A DNA stretch of 64,000 bases from Actinoplanes sp. N902-109 (GTDB lineage Bacteria; Actinomycetota; Actinomycetes; Mycobacteriales; Micromonosporaceae): NCBI RefSeq assembly GCF_000389965.1, contig NC_021191.1:249501-313500 (forward strand), written 5' to 3'. A program made the position numbers and the translations under genes. Under the pieces are notes generated by a model that did not search any database, was not told where the DNA came from, and saw only the letters and a program-made list of their open reading frames with translations. This document shows positions 49,814 through 58,676 of this stretch, one piece after another. Numbering within the stretch: the stretch's first letter is position 1; each line of letters begins with the position of its first letter.

Positions 49814-50689
49814 TCACAGGGGTGGCGTGCGGCCGCTGCCCGGACCGCCGCCCAGCGCGGAACCGATCGGCACGGCGAACCCGATGCCGATGAACGTGCC
49901 GGCGTCGGTCGGGTTGGCCAGCGACACCACGATGCCGATCACCTCGCCCCGATCGTTGATCAGCGGCCCGCCGGAGCTGCCCGGGTTGACCGCCGCGTCG
50001 AACTGGATCAGCCCGGCCGCGTCGGCGGGCTTGCCGTTGATGACCCGGTCCAGCCCGGACACCACCCCGCTGCTGGTGCTCATGGTCAGCCCCAGCGGGT
50101 TGCCGATCGCCACGACGTTGTCACCCACGCCGGGTGCCCCGCCGAGCACTGCGGGCACCACGGTCTCGGGCAGCTTCTGCGGCGTCAGCGTGGCGATGTC
50201 GTTGACCGGGTCGGAGTCGGCGACCGTCGCGGCGGTCGCCGTACCGTCGGTGTAGCTGACCTTGATCGAGGTTGCGCCATCCACGACGTGGAACGCGGTC
50301 AGGATCGAGCCGTCCGCGTTGACGATGACACCGGTGCCGATGGCAGACTCGGCCATGCTCCCGGCGGCACTCGAACTCCCCCGCCGTGTCGTCTCGATGC
50401 GCACCACCGAAGGCACCAGCGACCGGTAGACCTCAGCGGTGCTCAGCGGCCCCTCGGACGCCGACGGCGGCGCGGCCGGAGCAGCCGCCCGCGGAGCATC
50501 CTCGTCCCGGTGGAGCACCACGGCCGTGATGGCCACCGCCCACACCGCAACCACGGCGATCAGCACCCGCCGCCACACCACCGGCGTGCCCCACCGGCGC
50601 TTCGGCTCCGCGGGCCCCTGCGGCGGCTCCTCGGCTGCGGGCGCCGCACCGGGCTCCGCCCGCAGCACCTCCATCACGGGACGCTCCAT
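49814..50689 (-). CDS. Trypsin-like serine protease, HtrA-like without PDZ
   Basis: A 291-residue membrane-anchored protease from the ATG at 50689. A Pro/Glu-rich cytoplasmic start and one transmembrane helix (about 43-60, VLIAVVAVWAVAITAVVL) precede a chymotrypsin-fold domain with catalytic His in TAFHVVDG, Asp in VNDIATL and Ser in NPGSSGGPL. There is no PDZ domain after it; the chain ends in a Gly/Pro-rich tail. It lies 20 nt upstream of MoxR in the same direction, so the protease probably belongs to the operon and acts outside the membrane in envelope quality control. Confidence 0.87.
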   Translation of the reverse strand: MERPVMEVLRAEPGAAPAAEEPPQGPAEPKRRWGTPVVWRRVLIAVVAVWAVAITAVVLHRDEDAPRAAAPAAPPSASEGPLSTAEVYRSLVPSVVRIETTRRGSSSAAGSMAESAIGTGVIVNADGSILTAFHVVDGATSIKVSYTDGTATAATVADSDPVNDIATLTPQKLPETVVPAVLGGAPGVGDNVVAIGNPLGLTMSTSSGVVSGLDRVINGKPADAAGLIQFDAAVNPGSSGGPLINDRGEVIGIVVSLANPTDAGTFIGIGFAVPIGSALGGGPGSGRTPPL

Positions 50690-50883
50690 CGGTCGAGCGT
50701 AGGAGCGATTCCTCAAAATTGACCGAAAGAACCCCGCCGACCAGGCGACTCGTCCCGACGAAACGGCTGCCCACCCGGTCTTGATCCAGGTCGACCCGGA
50801 TCGATGAGAAAAGTGGTCCGGGGCGGCAACCGTGCTCGGGTGGGTGGCGTGTGCATGGGCAGAACGGAATGACGGGGGGCGAT

Positions 50884-51411
50884 ATGGGGGACCGGGGCGC
50901 CGAGGCTTTCGGCGAGTTCGTGCGGGCTCGGACGCCCGCGTTGCTGCGGACGGCTTTCCTGCTCACCGGGGATCGGCATCTGGCCGAGGATCTGGTGCAG
51001 GACGCCCTGGCCCGGACCCATCGGGCGGCGCGAAGGCTGCGGGACGACGGGCATTTCGAGGCGTACGCCCGCACGGCGATGTACCACCTACAGGTCAGCC
51101 GGTGGCGGCGGCGCCGGGTGGCGGAGGCCATGTCGGCGACGCCGCTGGACCGGGCCGCTCCCGGCAGCGACCACGCCGGGCGGGTGGATCTGCAGGTCAG
51201 CTTGCATGCCGCGCTGGCCCTGCTGACCAAGCGGCAACGGGCCGTGCTGGTGCTGCGGTTCTTCGAGGATCGCACCGAGGCCGAGGCGGCGGAGCTGCTC
51301 GCCTGCTCGGTCGGCACGGTCAAGAGCCAGACCAGCAAGGCGCTGGCCCGGTTGCGCCAGATCGCCCCCGAACTACTCGAGACCCAGATCAGCAAAGGAG
51401 CCGCGCGATGA
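50884..51411 (+). CDS. SigE-family (ECF) RNA polymerase sigma factor
   Basis: A 175-residue ECF sigma factor. Region 2 covers about residues 8-75 (FVRARTPALLRTAFLLTGD, LVQDALARTHRAARRL) and region 4 about 105-165 (LTKRQRAVLVLRFFEDRTEA, then LACSVGTVKSQTSKALARLR), the sequence style of the actinobacterial SigE/SigM-like group. The ATG at 50884 with GGGGGGC upstream was preferred to others in frame at 50851 and 50869. It overlaps the next gene, which encodes a membrane protein in the usual anti-sigma position, by 4 nt. Confidence 0.9.
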   Translation: MGDRGAEAFGEFVRARTPALLRTAFLLTGDRHLAEDLVQDALARTHRAARRLRDDGHFEAYARTAMYHLQVSRWRRRRVAEAMSATPLDRAAPGSDHAGRVDLQVSLHAALALLTKRQRAVLVLRFFEDRTEAEAAELLACSVGTVKSQTSKALARLRQIAPELLETQISKGAAR

Positions 51412-52277
51412 CCGATGATCACCGCCTCCTCCGGCAGACCCTGTCAGACCTGGCCGAGCACGGCGGCCATGCGGATCTGTACGAGCGTTCCCTGCGGACG
51501 TCGAAGCGGCTCACCCGCAACCGCCGGATCGTGACCGTCGTAGCCGCCCTCGCGGTCGTTGCCGGGATCGGTACGCCGATAGCGGTGGCCAACGCGCGAA
51601 GGGCCGCACCGCCACCGCAGATTCTGGTGCCGCCCAGCGTCGGTCCCACGGTGACCTCGTCACCGGCGCCCTCGCCGTCGCACGCGCCGGTCCCCTCGGG
51701 CACCGGAACGCCCGCCGCGCATTCCGCCACCCACCCTGCGCCGCCGATCACCACCCCGCCGTCGTCGCCGCCCTCGTCCGCGGTCAGTCACGCCGGCTGC
51801 CCGGTGTCGGCCAAGGTGCTGTCCGCGGTCGCGAAGAGCAAGGTCGGCGAGGTCGAATGTCACGGCCGATATGCGATCGGCGTCGGTGCCAATGCCGGCA
51901 TGGTTTTCCGGTACGACCGCAGCGCCGACACATGGCACCTGGTGGGCGAGGGCAGTGCGGAGATCTGTCAGGCCTACCTGCCCCGGTCGGCGTGGGGTGA
52001 TTTCGAGTTGTGCGGCAGCGCCGACCCGGCCGTGGCCTGTCCGATGGCGCAGACCGACATGCAGAACGCCGTCGCCGGCAGCGAGTTCGCCGATCTGCGC
52101 GACGGCAAGTACTTCGACGCGCGGTCGTGCAGCGGCACCAGGGCAACCGCCAGCGTGGGTGCCCCGGACCCGACCGCCTACTTCATCTTCACGTGGCGGC
52201 AGAGCAGCCGCACGTGGAAGGCAACCGATGCAGGTCCATGTCCCTCGGAAGGAATCGAAGAATGCGACGCCCCTTGA
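51408..52277 (+). CDS. Single-pass membrane protein, anti-sigma position, with cysteine domain
   Basis: A 289-residue protein: cytoplasmic residues 1-42, a transmembrane helix about 43-62 (VVAALAVVAGIGTPIAVA), a Pro/Ser/Thr-rich spacer (about 70-125), then a domain from about 128 with several Cys (GCPVSAKVL, GEVECHG, AEICQAYL, FELCGS, RSCSG). The short cytoplasmic part could bind the sigma factor, but no ZAS motif is seen. The outer domain resembles that of the following lipoprotein, suggesting a shared extracytoplasmic ligand or disulfide-bonded fold. Confidence 0.75.
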   Translation: MTDDHRLLRQTLSDLAEHGGHADLYERSLRTSKRLTRNRRIVTVVAALAVVAGIGTPIAVANARRAAPPPQILVPPSVGPTVTSSPAPSPSHAPVPSGTGTPAAHSATHPAPPITTPPSSPPSSAVSHAGCPVSAKVLSAVAKSKVGEVECHGRYAIGVGANAGMVFRYDRSADTWHLVGEGSAEICQAYLPRSAWGDFELCGSADPAVACPMAQTDMQNAVAGSEFADLRDGKYFDARSCSGTRATASVGAPDPTAYFIFTWRQSSRTWKATDAGPCPSEGIEECDAP

Positions 52278-52729
52278 TCACTCTCCTGGCCGCCTCGGCG
52301 CTGGCCGGCTGCTCCGCAACGCAGGCGCCCGCGGCGGCTCCGAACCCGCAGACCAGCAGCGCACCGGTGGTCAGCCCGGCCCCCGCCAGCCCGGTCCCCA
52401 AGGCAGCAGCCGGCCCGGTTCCCGGAGCAACGGCCAGCCCGGCAGCGAAGACCGTGGTGAAGAACAAGAAGAGCCCCTGCCCGGTGACCGCCAAGCAGCT
52501 CAAGGCGGCGTCCCCGCACGCACCGGCCCCGTTCGAGAAGATCGAGTGCCACGAGGACATCGCCATGGCTGTCGTTCCCCAGTCCAAGGACCCGAACGGC
52601 TACGACGCCGCCGTCTACGTCTTCACCCACGACGCCGGCGGGTGGCGGGAGATCGCCCAGGGCAGCTCGCTGAACTGCTACGACTACATGCCGGGCAACA
52701 TGGCCGCGCACTTCAGCTACTGCAACTAG
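52262..52729 (+). CDS. Secreted lipoprotein with the same cysteine domain
   Basis: A 155-residue lipoprotein. The signal peptide has the lipobox LAGC at about residues 14-17 (LITLLAASALAGC). After a Pro/Ala spacer (to about 65) comes a domain of about 85 residues with CPVTAKQLKA, KIECHEDIAMAV, an aromatic VYVFTHDAGGW stretch, LNCYDY and a C-terminal SYCN. The Cys spacing matches the outer domain of the preceding membrane protein, so they are paralogous. GGAAGGA precedes the ATG and the gene overlaps its neighbour by 16 nt. Likely the third gene of the sigma-factor operon. Confidence 0.78.
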   Translation: MRRPLITLLAASALAGCSATQAPAAAPNPQTSSAPVVSPAPASPVPKAAAGPVPGATASPAAKTVVKNKKSPCPVTAKQLKAASPHAPAPFEKIECHEDIAMAVVPQSKDPNGYDAAVYVFTHDAGGWREIAQGSSLNCYDYMPGNMAAHFSYCN

Positions 52730-52769
52730 CCGACTCGGTTGCCGGGGCTGCCCGATCTGGAGGCCACCA

Positions 52770-52803
52770 GGGGCTCGTCGTGGATCACACCACGGCGAGC
52801 CCC
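52770..52803 (+). terminator. 14-bp hairpin terminator
   Basis: GGGGCTCGTCGTGG (52770-52783) pairs with CCACGGCGAGCCCC (52790-52803), one G-U pair, 6-nt loop, 41 nt after the lipoprotein stop. No T-run follows. The rest of 52804-52974 holds no feature I can support. Confidence 0.65.
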
Positions 52804-52974
52804 GGAGGCTACTGGCTGTTGCAGGGTCGCGGGTCAGCCGGTGCGCAAATGGTGATGGCAACGTCGAAGGTCCTGCGATAGAAGATTCCCAGCCGTTCCG
52901 GATCTTGTGCACCTCCTCCGTTTGTGCAGGTCACTGACGTGCGCTGGGGCCATCCGGAGGGACCAACGGGCCTT

Positions 52975-55008
52975 TCAGAGCAAGCCGCCCATCCGGGGAT
53001 CGGTGATGCTGTCCTTGCCGTTCTCCAGGTGGCCGGCTGCCCGGTAGGTGGTTTCCGCGCCCGCGGTGATCTCCAGGTCGTACCAGCCGCGGGTGCGCAC
53101 CACCGGCCAGGATTTCTGCTCGCTCTGCCCGCCGCGCAGCGAGATCGTGGTGCGGGCCGAGGTGTAGGCGTCGTGCACGGTGAGCTGCAGCCGGCTGGAG
53201 CCGCCGTTGGTCAGGGTCAGCGTGACCTTCTCGGCGCGCAGGTCGTAGTCGGTGCGCAGGCTCAGCCCGGCGGCCGCGCGGGGGCCGCTGCGGAACTCGC
53301 GGTAGAAGCCGTTGGGTCCGTGCACCGTCACGTCGTAGCCGTCCACCGCGGGCCAGGTGCCGGTGAGGGTCTTGCCGGGCTCGACGGTGTAGCTGCGCGG
53401 GTTTTCCGAGGACCGGGCGTGGAAGACGGCGGTGGCCCGGCCGGTGTTGCGGAACGTCACGGTGAGGGTCCCGCCGGCGACCTTGCCGTCGGCGTGCAGC
53501 GTGTACGGCAGCGGGCGGGCCGGTCGCACCCCCTTCTCCTGACGCGGCAGCTTCTGGTCGGCCGGGGGGACGGGGACCGTGTCGGGGTGGCGTACCAGAT
53601 CCCCGGGTTTGAAGTCGTCGGTGCCCGGCAGCGTCACCGGGCGCGTGCGGTTCGGGGTCTTAAAGTCGAAGGCGCTGGTCAGGTCGCCGGTCACCGCGCG
53701 CCGCCACGGGGTGATGTTGGGTTCACCGACCGCGAAGCGGGCCTCGAGGAAGCGGATCAGCGACGTGTGGTCGAACAGCTGCGAGTTGACCCAGCCGCCG
53801 CGGGTCCACGGCGAGACCACGATCATCGGGACGCGCAGGCCGAGACCGTACGGACCGGCCGGGTTGCCCGCGCTGCCCGGGTAGATCTCGTTGGTGGTCG
53901 GCACGGTGGAGACGTCCGGGGTCGGCGGCGCGATGTGGTCGAAGAAGCCACCTTCCTCGTCGTACGTGACGAACAGCGCCATCTTGCTCCACACCTCGGG
54001 ATGCGCGGCGAGGATGTCGATGACCTGCGAGACGTACCAGGCGCCGAAGGCCGGTTCCCAGTTCGGGTGCTCGGTGTAGGCCTCGGGCGCGACGATCCAG
54101 GAGACGGCCGGCAGCCGGCCCGACTCGACGTCCCGGCGGAAGTCGCTGAGCAGGGCTTCCGGGTTCCGGCCGAGCGCACTGACATCGGTGCCGGTCTTGG
54201 CCCGGTCGGCGAGCGGCGTGCCGGGGGCTGCGTTCTGATACTGGTGGAAGTACAGCAGTGAGTTGTCGCCGTAGTTGCCGATGTACGGGTCCTGCGTCCA
54301 CCCCCACGACCCCGCGGCGGTCAGCCCGGTGCCGACGTCCTGGTAGATCTTCCACGGGACACCGGCCCGCTCGAGGCGTTCCGGGTACGTCGTCCAGTCG
54401 TACCCGGCCTCGGCGTTGGTGATGACCGGCCCACCACCCTGCCCGTCGTTGCCCACCCAGCCGGTCCACATGTGGTAGCGGTTGGGGTCGGTCGGCCCGA
54501 GCAGGGAGCAGCGGTAGTTGTCGCAGACCGTGAAGGCGTCCGCGAGCGCATACTGGTAGGGCAGGTCGCTGCGGTTGTGGTAGGTCATCGTGGTGACGCC
54601 CTTGTTGGGAACAAACCGGTTGTGCCAGCCGTTGTTCCACGCGGCATGACCGTCGTTCCAGCCGTGCGGCGGGTCGGGCAGGAAGGTCCGGCCGAGGTCC
54701 GGCACATCGGGGCGGAACGGCAACAGGTCCGGCCCGTTCGCCTGCGGCTGCTGCCACACCGTCTTCCCGTCCGGCGTGCGCATCGGGTGCGGGTCGGCGA
54801 ATCCCCGTACGCCGCGCAGCGTGCCGAAGTAATGGTCGAAGGACCTGTTCTCCTGCATCAGGATGATGACGTGCTCGACGTCGGCGATGGATCCGGTGCG
54901 CTGGTGGGCGGGGATCGCGAGCGCCTTGCTGAGGTCGAGCGGGATCGCTGCGGCGGCGGCCGGTAGTCCTGCCATGCGCAGGAAGGACCGGCGATCAACG
55001 GTTGCCAT
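52975..55008 (-). CDS. Non-haemolytic-type phospholipase C, Tat-exported
   Basis: A 677-residue phosphoesterase. The N-terminus has the twin-arginine motif DRRSFLRMAG with a hydrophobic stretch after it, so export through Tat is expected. The catalytic domain (about 40-480) shows the family motif HVIILMQENRSFDHYFGTLR, GPTDPNRYHMWTG and TYDEEGGFFDHI, typical of the phosphocholine/acid-phosphatase-like PLC group. Two beta-sandwich repeats (about 490-580 and 590-665) are the usual C-terminal pair. It hydrolyses phospholipid head groups outside the cell and is often induced by phosphate starvation. It is divergent from the rho paralogue. Confidence 0.92.
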   Translation of the reverse strand: MATVDRRSFLRMAGLPAAAAAIPLDLSKALAIPAHQRTGSIADVEHVIILMQENRSFDHYFGTLRGVRGFADPHPMRTPDGKTVWQQPQANGPDLLPFRPDVPDLGRTFLPDPPHGWNDGHAAWNNGWHNRFVPNKGVTTMTYHNRSDLPYQYALADAFTVCDNYRCSLLGPTDPNRYHMWTGWVGNDGQGGGPVITNAEAGYDWTTYPERLERAGVPWKIYQDVGTGLTAAGSWGWTQDPYIGNYGDNSLLYFHQYQNAAPGTPLADRAKTGTDVSALGRNPEALLSDFRRDVESGRLPAVSWIVAPEAYTEHPNWEPAFGAWYVSQVIDILAAHPEVWSKMALFVTYDEEGGFFDHIAPPTPDVSTVPTTNEIYPGSAGNPAGPYGLGLRVPMIVVSPWTRGGWVNSQLFDHTSLIRFLEARFAVGEPNITPWRRAVTGDLTSAFDFKTPNRTRPVTLPGTDDFKPGDLVRHPDTVPVPPADQKLPRQEKGVRPARPLPYTLHADGKVAGGTLTVTFRNTGRATAVFHARSSENPRSYTVEPGKTLTGTWPAVDGYDVTVHGPNGFYREFRSGPRAAAGLSLRTDYDLRAEKVTLTLTNGGSSRLQLTVHDAYTSARTTISLRGGQSEQKSWPVVRTRGWYDLEITAGAETTYRAAGHLENGKDSITDPRMGGLL

Positions 55009-55041
55009 GGCCGCAAGCTAACCGCCCGAGGTGGACAACAG

Positions 55042-55069
55042 TTGACAAGCGGGTGCTACCTTGTAGTCA
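55042..55069 (+). promoter_or_regulatory. Promoter of the rho paralogue
   Basis: TTGACA at 55042-55047 and TAGTCA at 55064-55069 with a 16-bp spacer. The -35 is a perfect consensus hexamer. Transcription would begin near 55076 and give a leader of about 87 nt before the ATG at 55163. Confidence 0.7.
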
Positions 55070-55071
55070 GC

Positions 55072-55152
55072 TCCGGCTGTGGGCGGCCCTCTTGCAGGCC
55101 GCGCCCGGAGTTCCCTTCTTTTCTTTTTCTCACGCCCGTGTTCGGGCTTTTT
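55072..55152 (+). promoter_or_regulatory. Structured rho leader with an intrinsic terminator
   Basis: The leader has a GC-rich hairpin (GGGCGGCC at 55081-55088 with GGCC/GCCC at 55097-55106), a pyrimidine-rich, G-poor run (55107-55130), then GCCCG (55134-55138), TGTT loop, CGGGC (55143-55147) and TTTTT (55148-55152), directly before the ribosome site GGAG. This is a small intrinsic terminator ahead of the gene; the C/U-rich run could be a Rho loading site. Autogenous control of rho by premature termination is known in other bacteria. Confidence 0.6.
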
Positions 55153-55162
55153 GGAGTTCCCC

Positions 55163-56245
55163 ATGACGGACATTTCTCATCTGCTGGACATCGTGGATGA
55201 CCGTGCCTGGCTGCGCGCCGACGGTTATCTGCCCGGGCCGGACGACATCCCGGTCTCCCTCGCCCAGGTGCGGCAGCTCGGGCTGCGCCGCGGCGATCTG
55301 GTCACCGGAACGGCCGAGCTCAACGGTCGTAAACCCGCCGGCCTGCACGTCGACAAGCCCGGCAGGCGCCCCGACTTCTATCAGCTCACCGCGCTCTACC
55401 CGCAGGAGCGGCTGCGCCTGGAGACCACGCCGGACGTACTGACCACCCGGGTGATCGACCTGGTCATGCCGATCGGCAAGGGGCAGCGGGCGCTGATCGT
55501 GGCGCCCCCGATGGCCGGCAAGACCACCGTGCTCAAGCAGGTGGCCAACGCCATCACCACGAACAACCCCGAGGCGCACCTCATGGTCCTGCTCATCGAC
55601 GAGCGGCCCGAGGAGGTCACCGACATGCGCCGGTCGACCCGCGGTGAGGTCATCGCCGCCACCTTCGACCGCACGCCGCACGACCACACCGCGCTCGCCG
55701 AGCTGGCCATCGAGCGCGCCAAGCGCCTGGTCGAGCTGGGCCGGGACGTCGTGGTGCTGCTCGACTCGATCACCCGGCTCGGCCGGGCCTACAACCTGTG
55801 CGCACCGGGCCGGGGCCGCACGCTCAGCGGCGGTCTGGACGTCTCGGCCCTGCACCCGCCGAAGCGTTTCCTCGGTGCGGCCCGCAACATCGAGCACGGC
55901 GGCTCGCTGACCATCATCGCCACGGCGCTGGTGGAGACCGGGTCCGCGCTCGACACGGTGATCTTCGAGGAGTTCAAGAGCACCGGCAACGCCGAGCTCA
56001 AGCTCGACCGGCAGCTCGCCGAGGCGCGCCTCTTCCCGGCCGTCGACCTGGCCGCCTCGGGCACCCGCCGGGACGAGACGATCCTTGCGCCGGGCGAGCT
56101 CGCCGCCGCCGCCCAGATCCGGCGTGCGCTGACCGGGCAGGACCGCCGGGAAAGCCTGCACCACCTGCTCGCACAGCTGCGTACGACCGGCTCCAACCGG
56201 GAGTTCCTGCAGCGTGTGGCACGCTCGCTGGCCATCGCCGGCTAG
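55163..56245 (+). CDS. rho: Short-form transcription termination factor Rho (paralogue)
   Basis: A 360-residue Rho. Residues 1-75 keep the cold-shock-type RNA-binding domain (GYLPGPDDIPVSLAQVRQLG and LRRGDLVTG), residues 85-355 the hexameric RecA-like motor: Walker A APPMAGKTT at 114-122, LIDERPEEVTDM, VVVLLDSITRLGRAYN, the Q-loop/R-loop GGLDVSALHPPKRFLGAARN and FEEFKSTGNAEL. It lacks the N-terminal helix bundle and the long basic insertion of the main actinobacterial Rho, which is usually over 600 residues, so it is likely a second copy. Bicyclomycin-contact residues were not checked individually. The ATG has GGAG upstream. Confidence 0.9.
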   Translation: MTDISHLLDIVDDRAWLRADGYLPGPDDIPVSLAQVRQLGLRRGDLVTGTAELNGRKPAGLHVDKPGRRPDFYQLTALYPQERLRLETTPDVLTTRVIDLVMPIGKGQRALIVAPPMAGKTTVLKQVANAITTNNPEAHLMVLLIDERPEEVTDMRRSTRGEVIAATFDRTPHDHTALAELAIERAKRLVELGRDVVVLLDSITRLGRAYNLCAPGRGRTLSGGLDVSALHPPKRFLGAARNIEHGGSLTIIATALVETGSALDTVIFEEFKSTGNAELKLDRQLAEARLFPAVDLAASGTRRDETILAPGELAAAAQIRRALTGQDRRESLHHLLAQLRTTGSNREFLQRVARSLAIAG

Positions 56246-56268
56246 CCCTTTTTGCCAGATAAAAGGGG
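56246..56268 (+). terminator. Hairpin after rho
   Basis: CCCTTTT (56246-56252) pairs with AAAAGGG (56261-56267) around TTGCCAGA-type loop sequence, right after the stop codon. The stem is weak and AT-rich, unlike other hairpins in this window. The region 56269-56482 before the permease holds no gene; an AT-rich stretch (TTTTCATCGTATGGT, about 56363-56377) may include the permease promoter. Confidence 0.45.
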
Positions 56269-56482
56269 AAAAGCCAGGGCAGAGCGTATAACGGATGATC
56301 TCCCGGAGTGATTCTTGCGACTTTCCGAAGTGGAAGCGATCACCGTCCACTGTGCGAAGCATTTTCATCGTATGGTGTGCCGCCGAGTGACCTTCCCCCT
56401 TCCCGGAGGCCCCCGTGTTTCCCCCCGTCCGCCCTGGACATCCAACTGAATTCCCGGCTCCCTGCGGGGGCGGTGGCCGGCG

Positions 56483-57925
56483 ATGACGACGCAGATGGCT
56501 TCGCTCGACCGCAAGACGATGACCGCGCCGGCGATGTGGGTCTTCGCCGTGGCCGCGTCCGCGCTGCCGGTCGTGCTGCTCGGTTCCATCCCGGCGACCT
56601 ACGCCACCACCGGGGTGCTCGCCCTGCCGCTGGTGTTCCTGCTCGTGGGTGCCGTCGTCGGCTTCCTCTCGGTGGGCTACACCGAGATGTCGCGTCAGGC
56701 GCCGCACCCCGCCGTCTACTACGCCGCGGTCGGCCGGGGCCTGGGCAAGTCCGCCGGTGTCGCGGCCGGGATCGTGGCGCTGGTCGCCTACAACGGCATC
56801 CAGACCTCCCTGTACGGACTCCTGGGCGCCCAGCTGTCGGACACCTTCGGCGGTAAGTGGTGGGTCGGCGCTCTCGTGGTCGCGGTGCTGATCGCGATGT
56901 TCGGCGCCAGTGGGATCACCCGCTCGACCGCGGTGCTCGCGGTCGTGCTCGCCGTCTCGGTGCTGGTGGTCTTCCTGTTCGTCATCGCCGCTGTGCAGCA
57001 TCCGGCCGACGGCTACAACCCCGACGGGTTCAGCACGTCGGGGCTGACCGGGGGCGTTGGTGGCGCTGCCGCGTACGTGCTGGCCTCGTTGATGGGCTTC
57101 GAGGCGGGCGCGAGCTTCTCCGAGGAGGCGCGCACCCCGCGCGGACCGGGCCGATCGGTCAAGGTCGCGCTGGCGGTGCTGGTGGTCGTCTACAGCGTGA
57201 CGGCGTGGGCGGTCGGCGTGGCGGTCGGTCCCGGCCAGGTCACCGCGGCGCTGCCGGACCCGATGACGGCGTTCGACGACCAGTACGGCCCGCTGATGCC
57301 GCCGTTCGTCACCATGGTGCTGATCTTCGCCATCGTCACCTCGATGCTCGCGCTGCACTCGATCGCCGCGCGTTACGGCTTCGCCATGGCCCGCGAGGGA
57401 GTGCTGCCGAAGTGGGTGCGCAGCACCGGGCGGGACGCGCGGGTCGGCGCCCCGGTCGGTGGTTCGCTGCTGCAGAGCGGCATCGCGGTCGCAGTGATCG
57501 TGGTCTTCGCCGTGCTCGACCTCGACCCGCTCGCCTCGCTGTTCGCCTGGTTCTCCACGGTCGGCGCGCTCGGTCTGCTCAGCCTGCTGATCGTCACGTC
57601 GCTCTCGGCGATGCGATACCTGCGCGCCGGCGGCCCGGCCCCGGCTACCGCCTGGAAGCGCGTGTTCGCACCCGGCCTGGGTGTGCTCGGTGGTGCGGTC
57701 GTGCTGGTGCTGATGGTGGTCAACGTCGACGCCCTGCTGGGCAGCGCGCCCGGTTCCTCGGCCCCGCTGATCATCCCGGCTGTGGTGGTGGCGTTCGCGC
57801 TCGGCGGGTTGCTGTGGGCTGCTTACCTGCGCAGTTCCCGGCCCGAGACCTGGCAGCAGATCGGTCAGGGTGCGGGCAACCGGCACGCGGTGCCGGCGGC
57901 GCGGCTCGCGGACATCGAGCTGTAG
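56483..57925 (+). CDS. APC-superfamily amino-acid permease
   Basis: A 480-residue transporter with about twelve hydrophobic helices, starting at MWVFAVAASALPVVLLGSIP and including the discontinuous helix 1 and helix 6 glycine motifs (GSIPATYATTG; MGFEAGASFSEEA). The EEAR-x-P sequence after helix 6 is typical for APC family amino-acid/amine transporters. The next genes encode a 246-aa protein and a PLP decarboxylase, so it may import the amino acid or exchange it for the amine. ATG at 56483 has only a weak ribosome site. Confidence 0.87.
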   Translation: MTTQMASLDRKTMTAPAMWVFAVAASALPVVLLGSIPATYATTGVLALPLVFLLVGAVVGFLSVGYTEMSRQAPHPAVYYAAVGRGLGKSAGVAAGIVALVAYNGIQTSLYGLLGAQLSDTFGGKWWVGALVVAVLIAMFGASGITRSTAVLAVVLAVSVLVVFLFVIAAVQHPADGYNPDGFSTSGLTGGVGGAAAYVLASLMGFEAGASFSEEARTPRGPGRSVKVALAVLVVVYSVTAWAVGVAVGPGQVTAALPDPMTAFDDQYGPLMPPFVTMVLIFAIVTSMLALHSIAARYGFAMAREGVLPKWVRSTGRDARVGAPVGGSLLQSGIAVAVIVVFAVLDLDPLASLFAWFSTVGALGLLSLLIVTSLSAMRYLRAGGPAPATAWKRVFAPGLGVLGGAVVLVLMVVNVDALLGSAPGSSAPLIIPAVVVAFALGGLLWAAYLRSSRPETWQQIGQGAGNRHAVPAARLADIEL

Positions 57926-57935
57926 GGGGAGGGTC

Positions 57936-58676
57936 GTGACTCAGCAGCAGTATCCCGGCCGGCACCACCTGAACCCCAGCCAGCAGCAGCAACCCCAGCC
58001 CCTGCATCCGGTGGCCGAGCCGCAAGGCCTGCCGGCTTCCGTACGCGGCCGGGCGCTGGACCGGGCCATGCAGGTCAACGCCTCGCATGCCCGCAACGCC
58101 GCAGACCGTATCGGCACCCGCGACGCCCTCGGTGAACACGCCCTGGTGCTGTTCTCCGTCGACGAGACCGCCCGGCCGTTCCGGCTCAGCGTCGCCACCC
58201 GGCTCGACTACGAGGAGCACCGCGGCGAGAACCTGCCCGCGCTGCTGCAGGCGCTCGGCCAGCACGCGTGGAACCAGATCCAGGCGGCCTACCGGACCGG
58301 CAAGCGGTGGGACCCGCGTACGCCGATGGACGGGCTGGTGCTGCGCAGCGACCCGGTCACCCCGGAGACCGAGTACATCGGACTGGCCATCTCCACGCTG
58401 GACACCCCGACGGCGCCCTGGCACGACCTCAAGCGCTCGGTGAGCAGCGCCGACGGGCTCAACCTGTCCGGTCAGGGCTACCTGTATCTCAGGGACGGCA
58501 CGGCCATGTACTTCCTGCGGGCCGCGCAGACCGGCAGTGGCGCCGGCCAGCACACGATCGTCACCAACCGGGCTGTGCACAGCATCTACCGGCCGCGGAT
58601 GGACAACGAACTGCCCGGTGACCCCCAGGTCTGGCAGGGCCTCGAGAAGCTGCACCACGTGCTGATGAGCGCATGA
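57936..58676 (+). CDS. 246-aa protein of unknown function
   Basis: A soluble protein starting at GTG 57936 behind GGGGGAGGG. The first 30 residues are Gln/Pro/His-rich (NPSQQQQPQPLHPV) and look disordered; the remainder is an alpha/beta domain with LGEHALVLFSVDETARPFRL and YLYLRDGTAMYFLRA. No family recognised. It lies 10 nt after the permease and overlaps the decarboxylase by 4 nt, so the three form one operon and it may support the decarboxylase. Confidence 0.7.
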   Translation: MTQQQYPGRHHLNPSQQQQPQPLHPVAEPQGLPASVRGRALDRAMQVNASHARNAADRIGTRDALGEHALVLFSVDETARPFRLSVATRLDYEEHRGENLPALLQALGQHAWNQIQAAYRTGKRWDPRTPMDGLVLRSDPVTPETEYIGLAISTLDTPTAPWHDLKRSVSSADGLNLSGQGYLYLRDGTAMYFLRAAQTGSGAGQHTIVTNRAVHSIYRPRMDNELPGDPQVWQGLEKLHHVLMSA

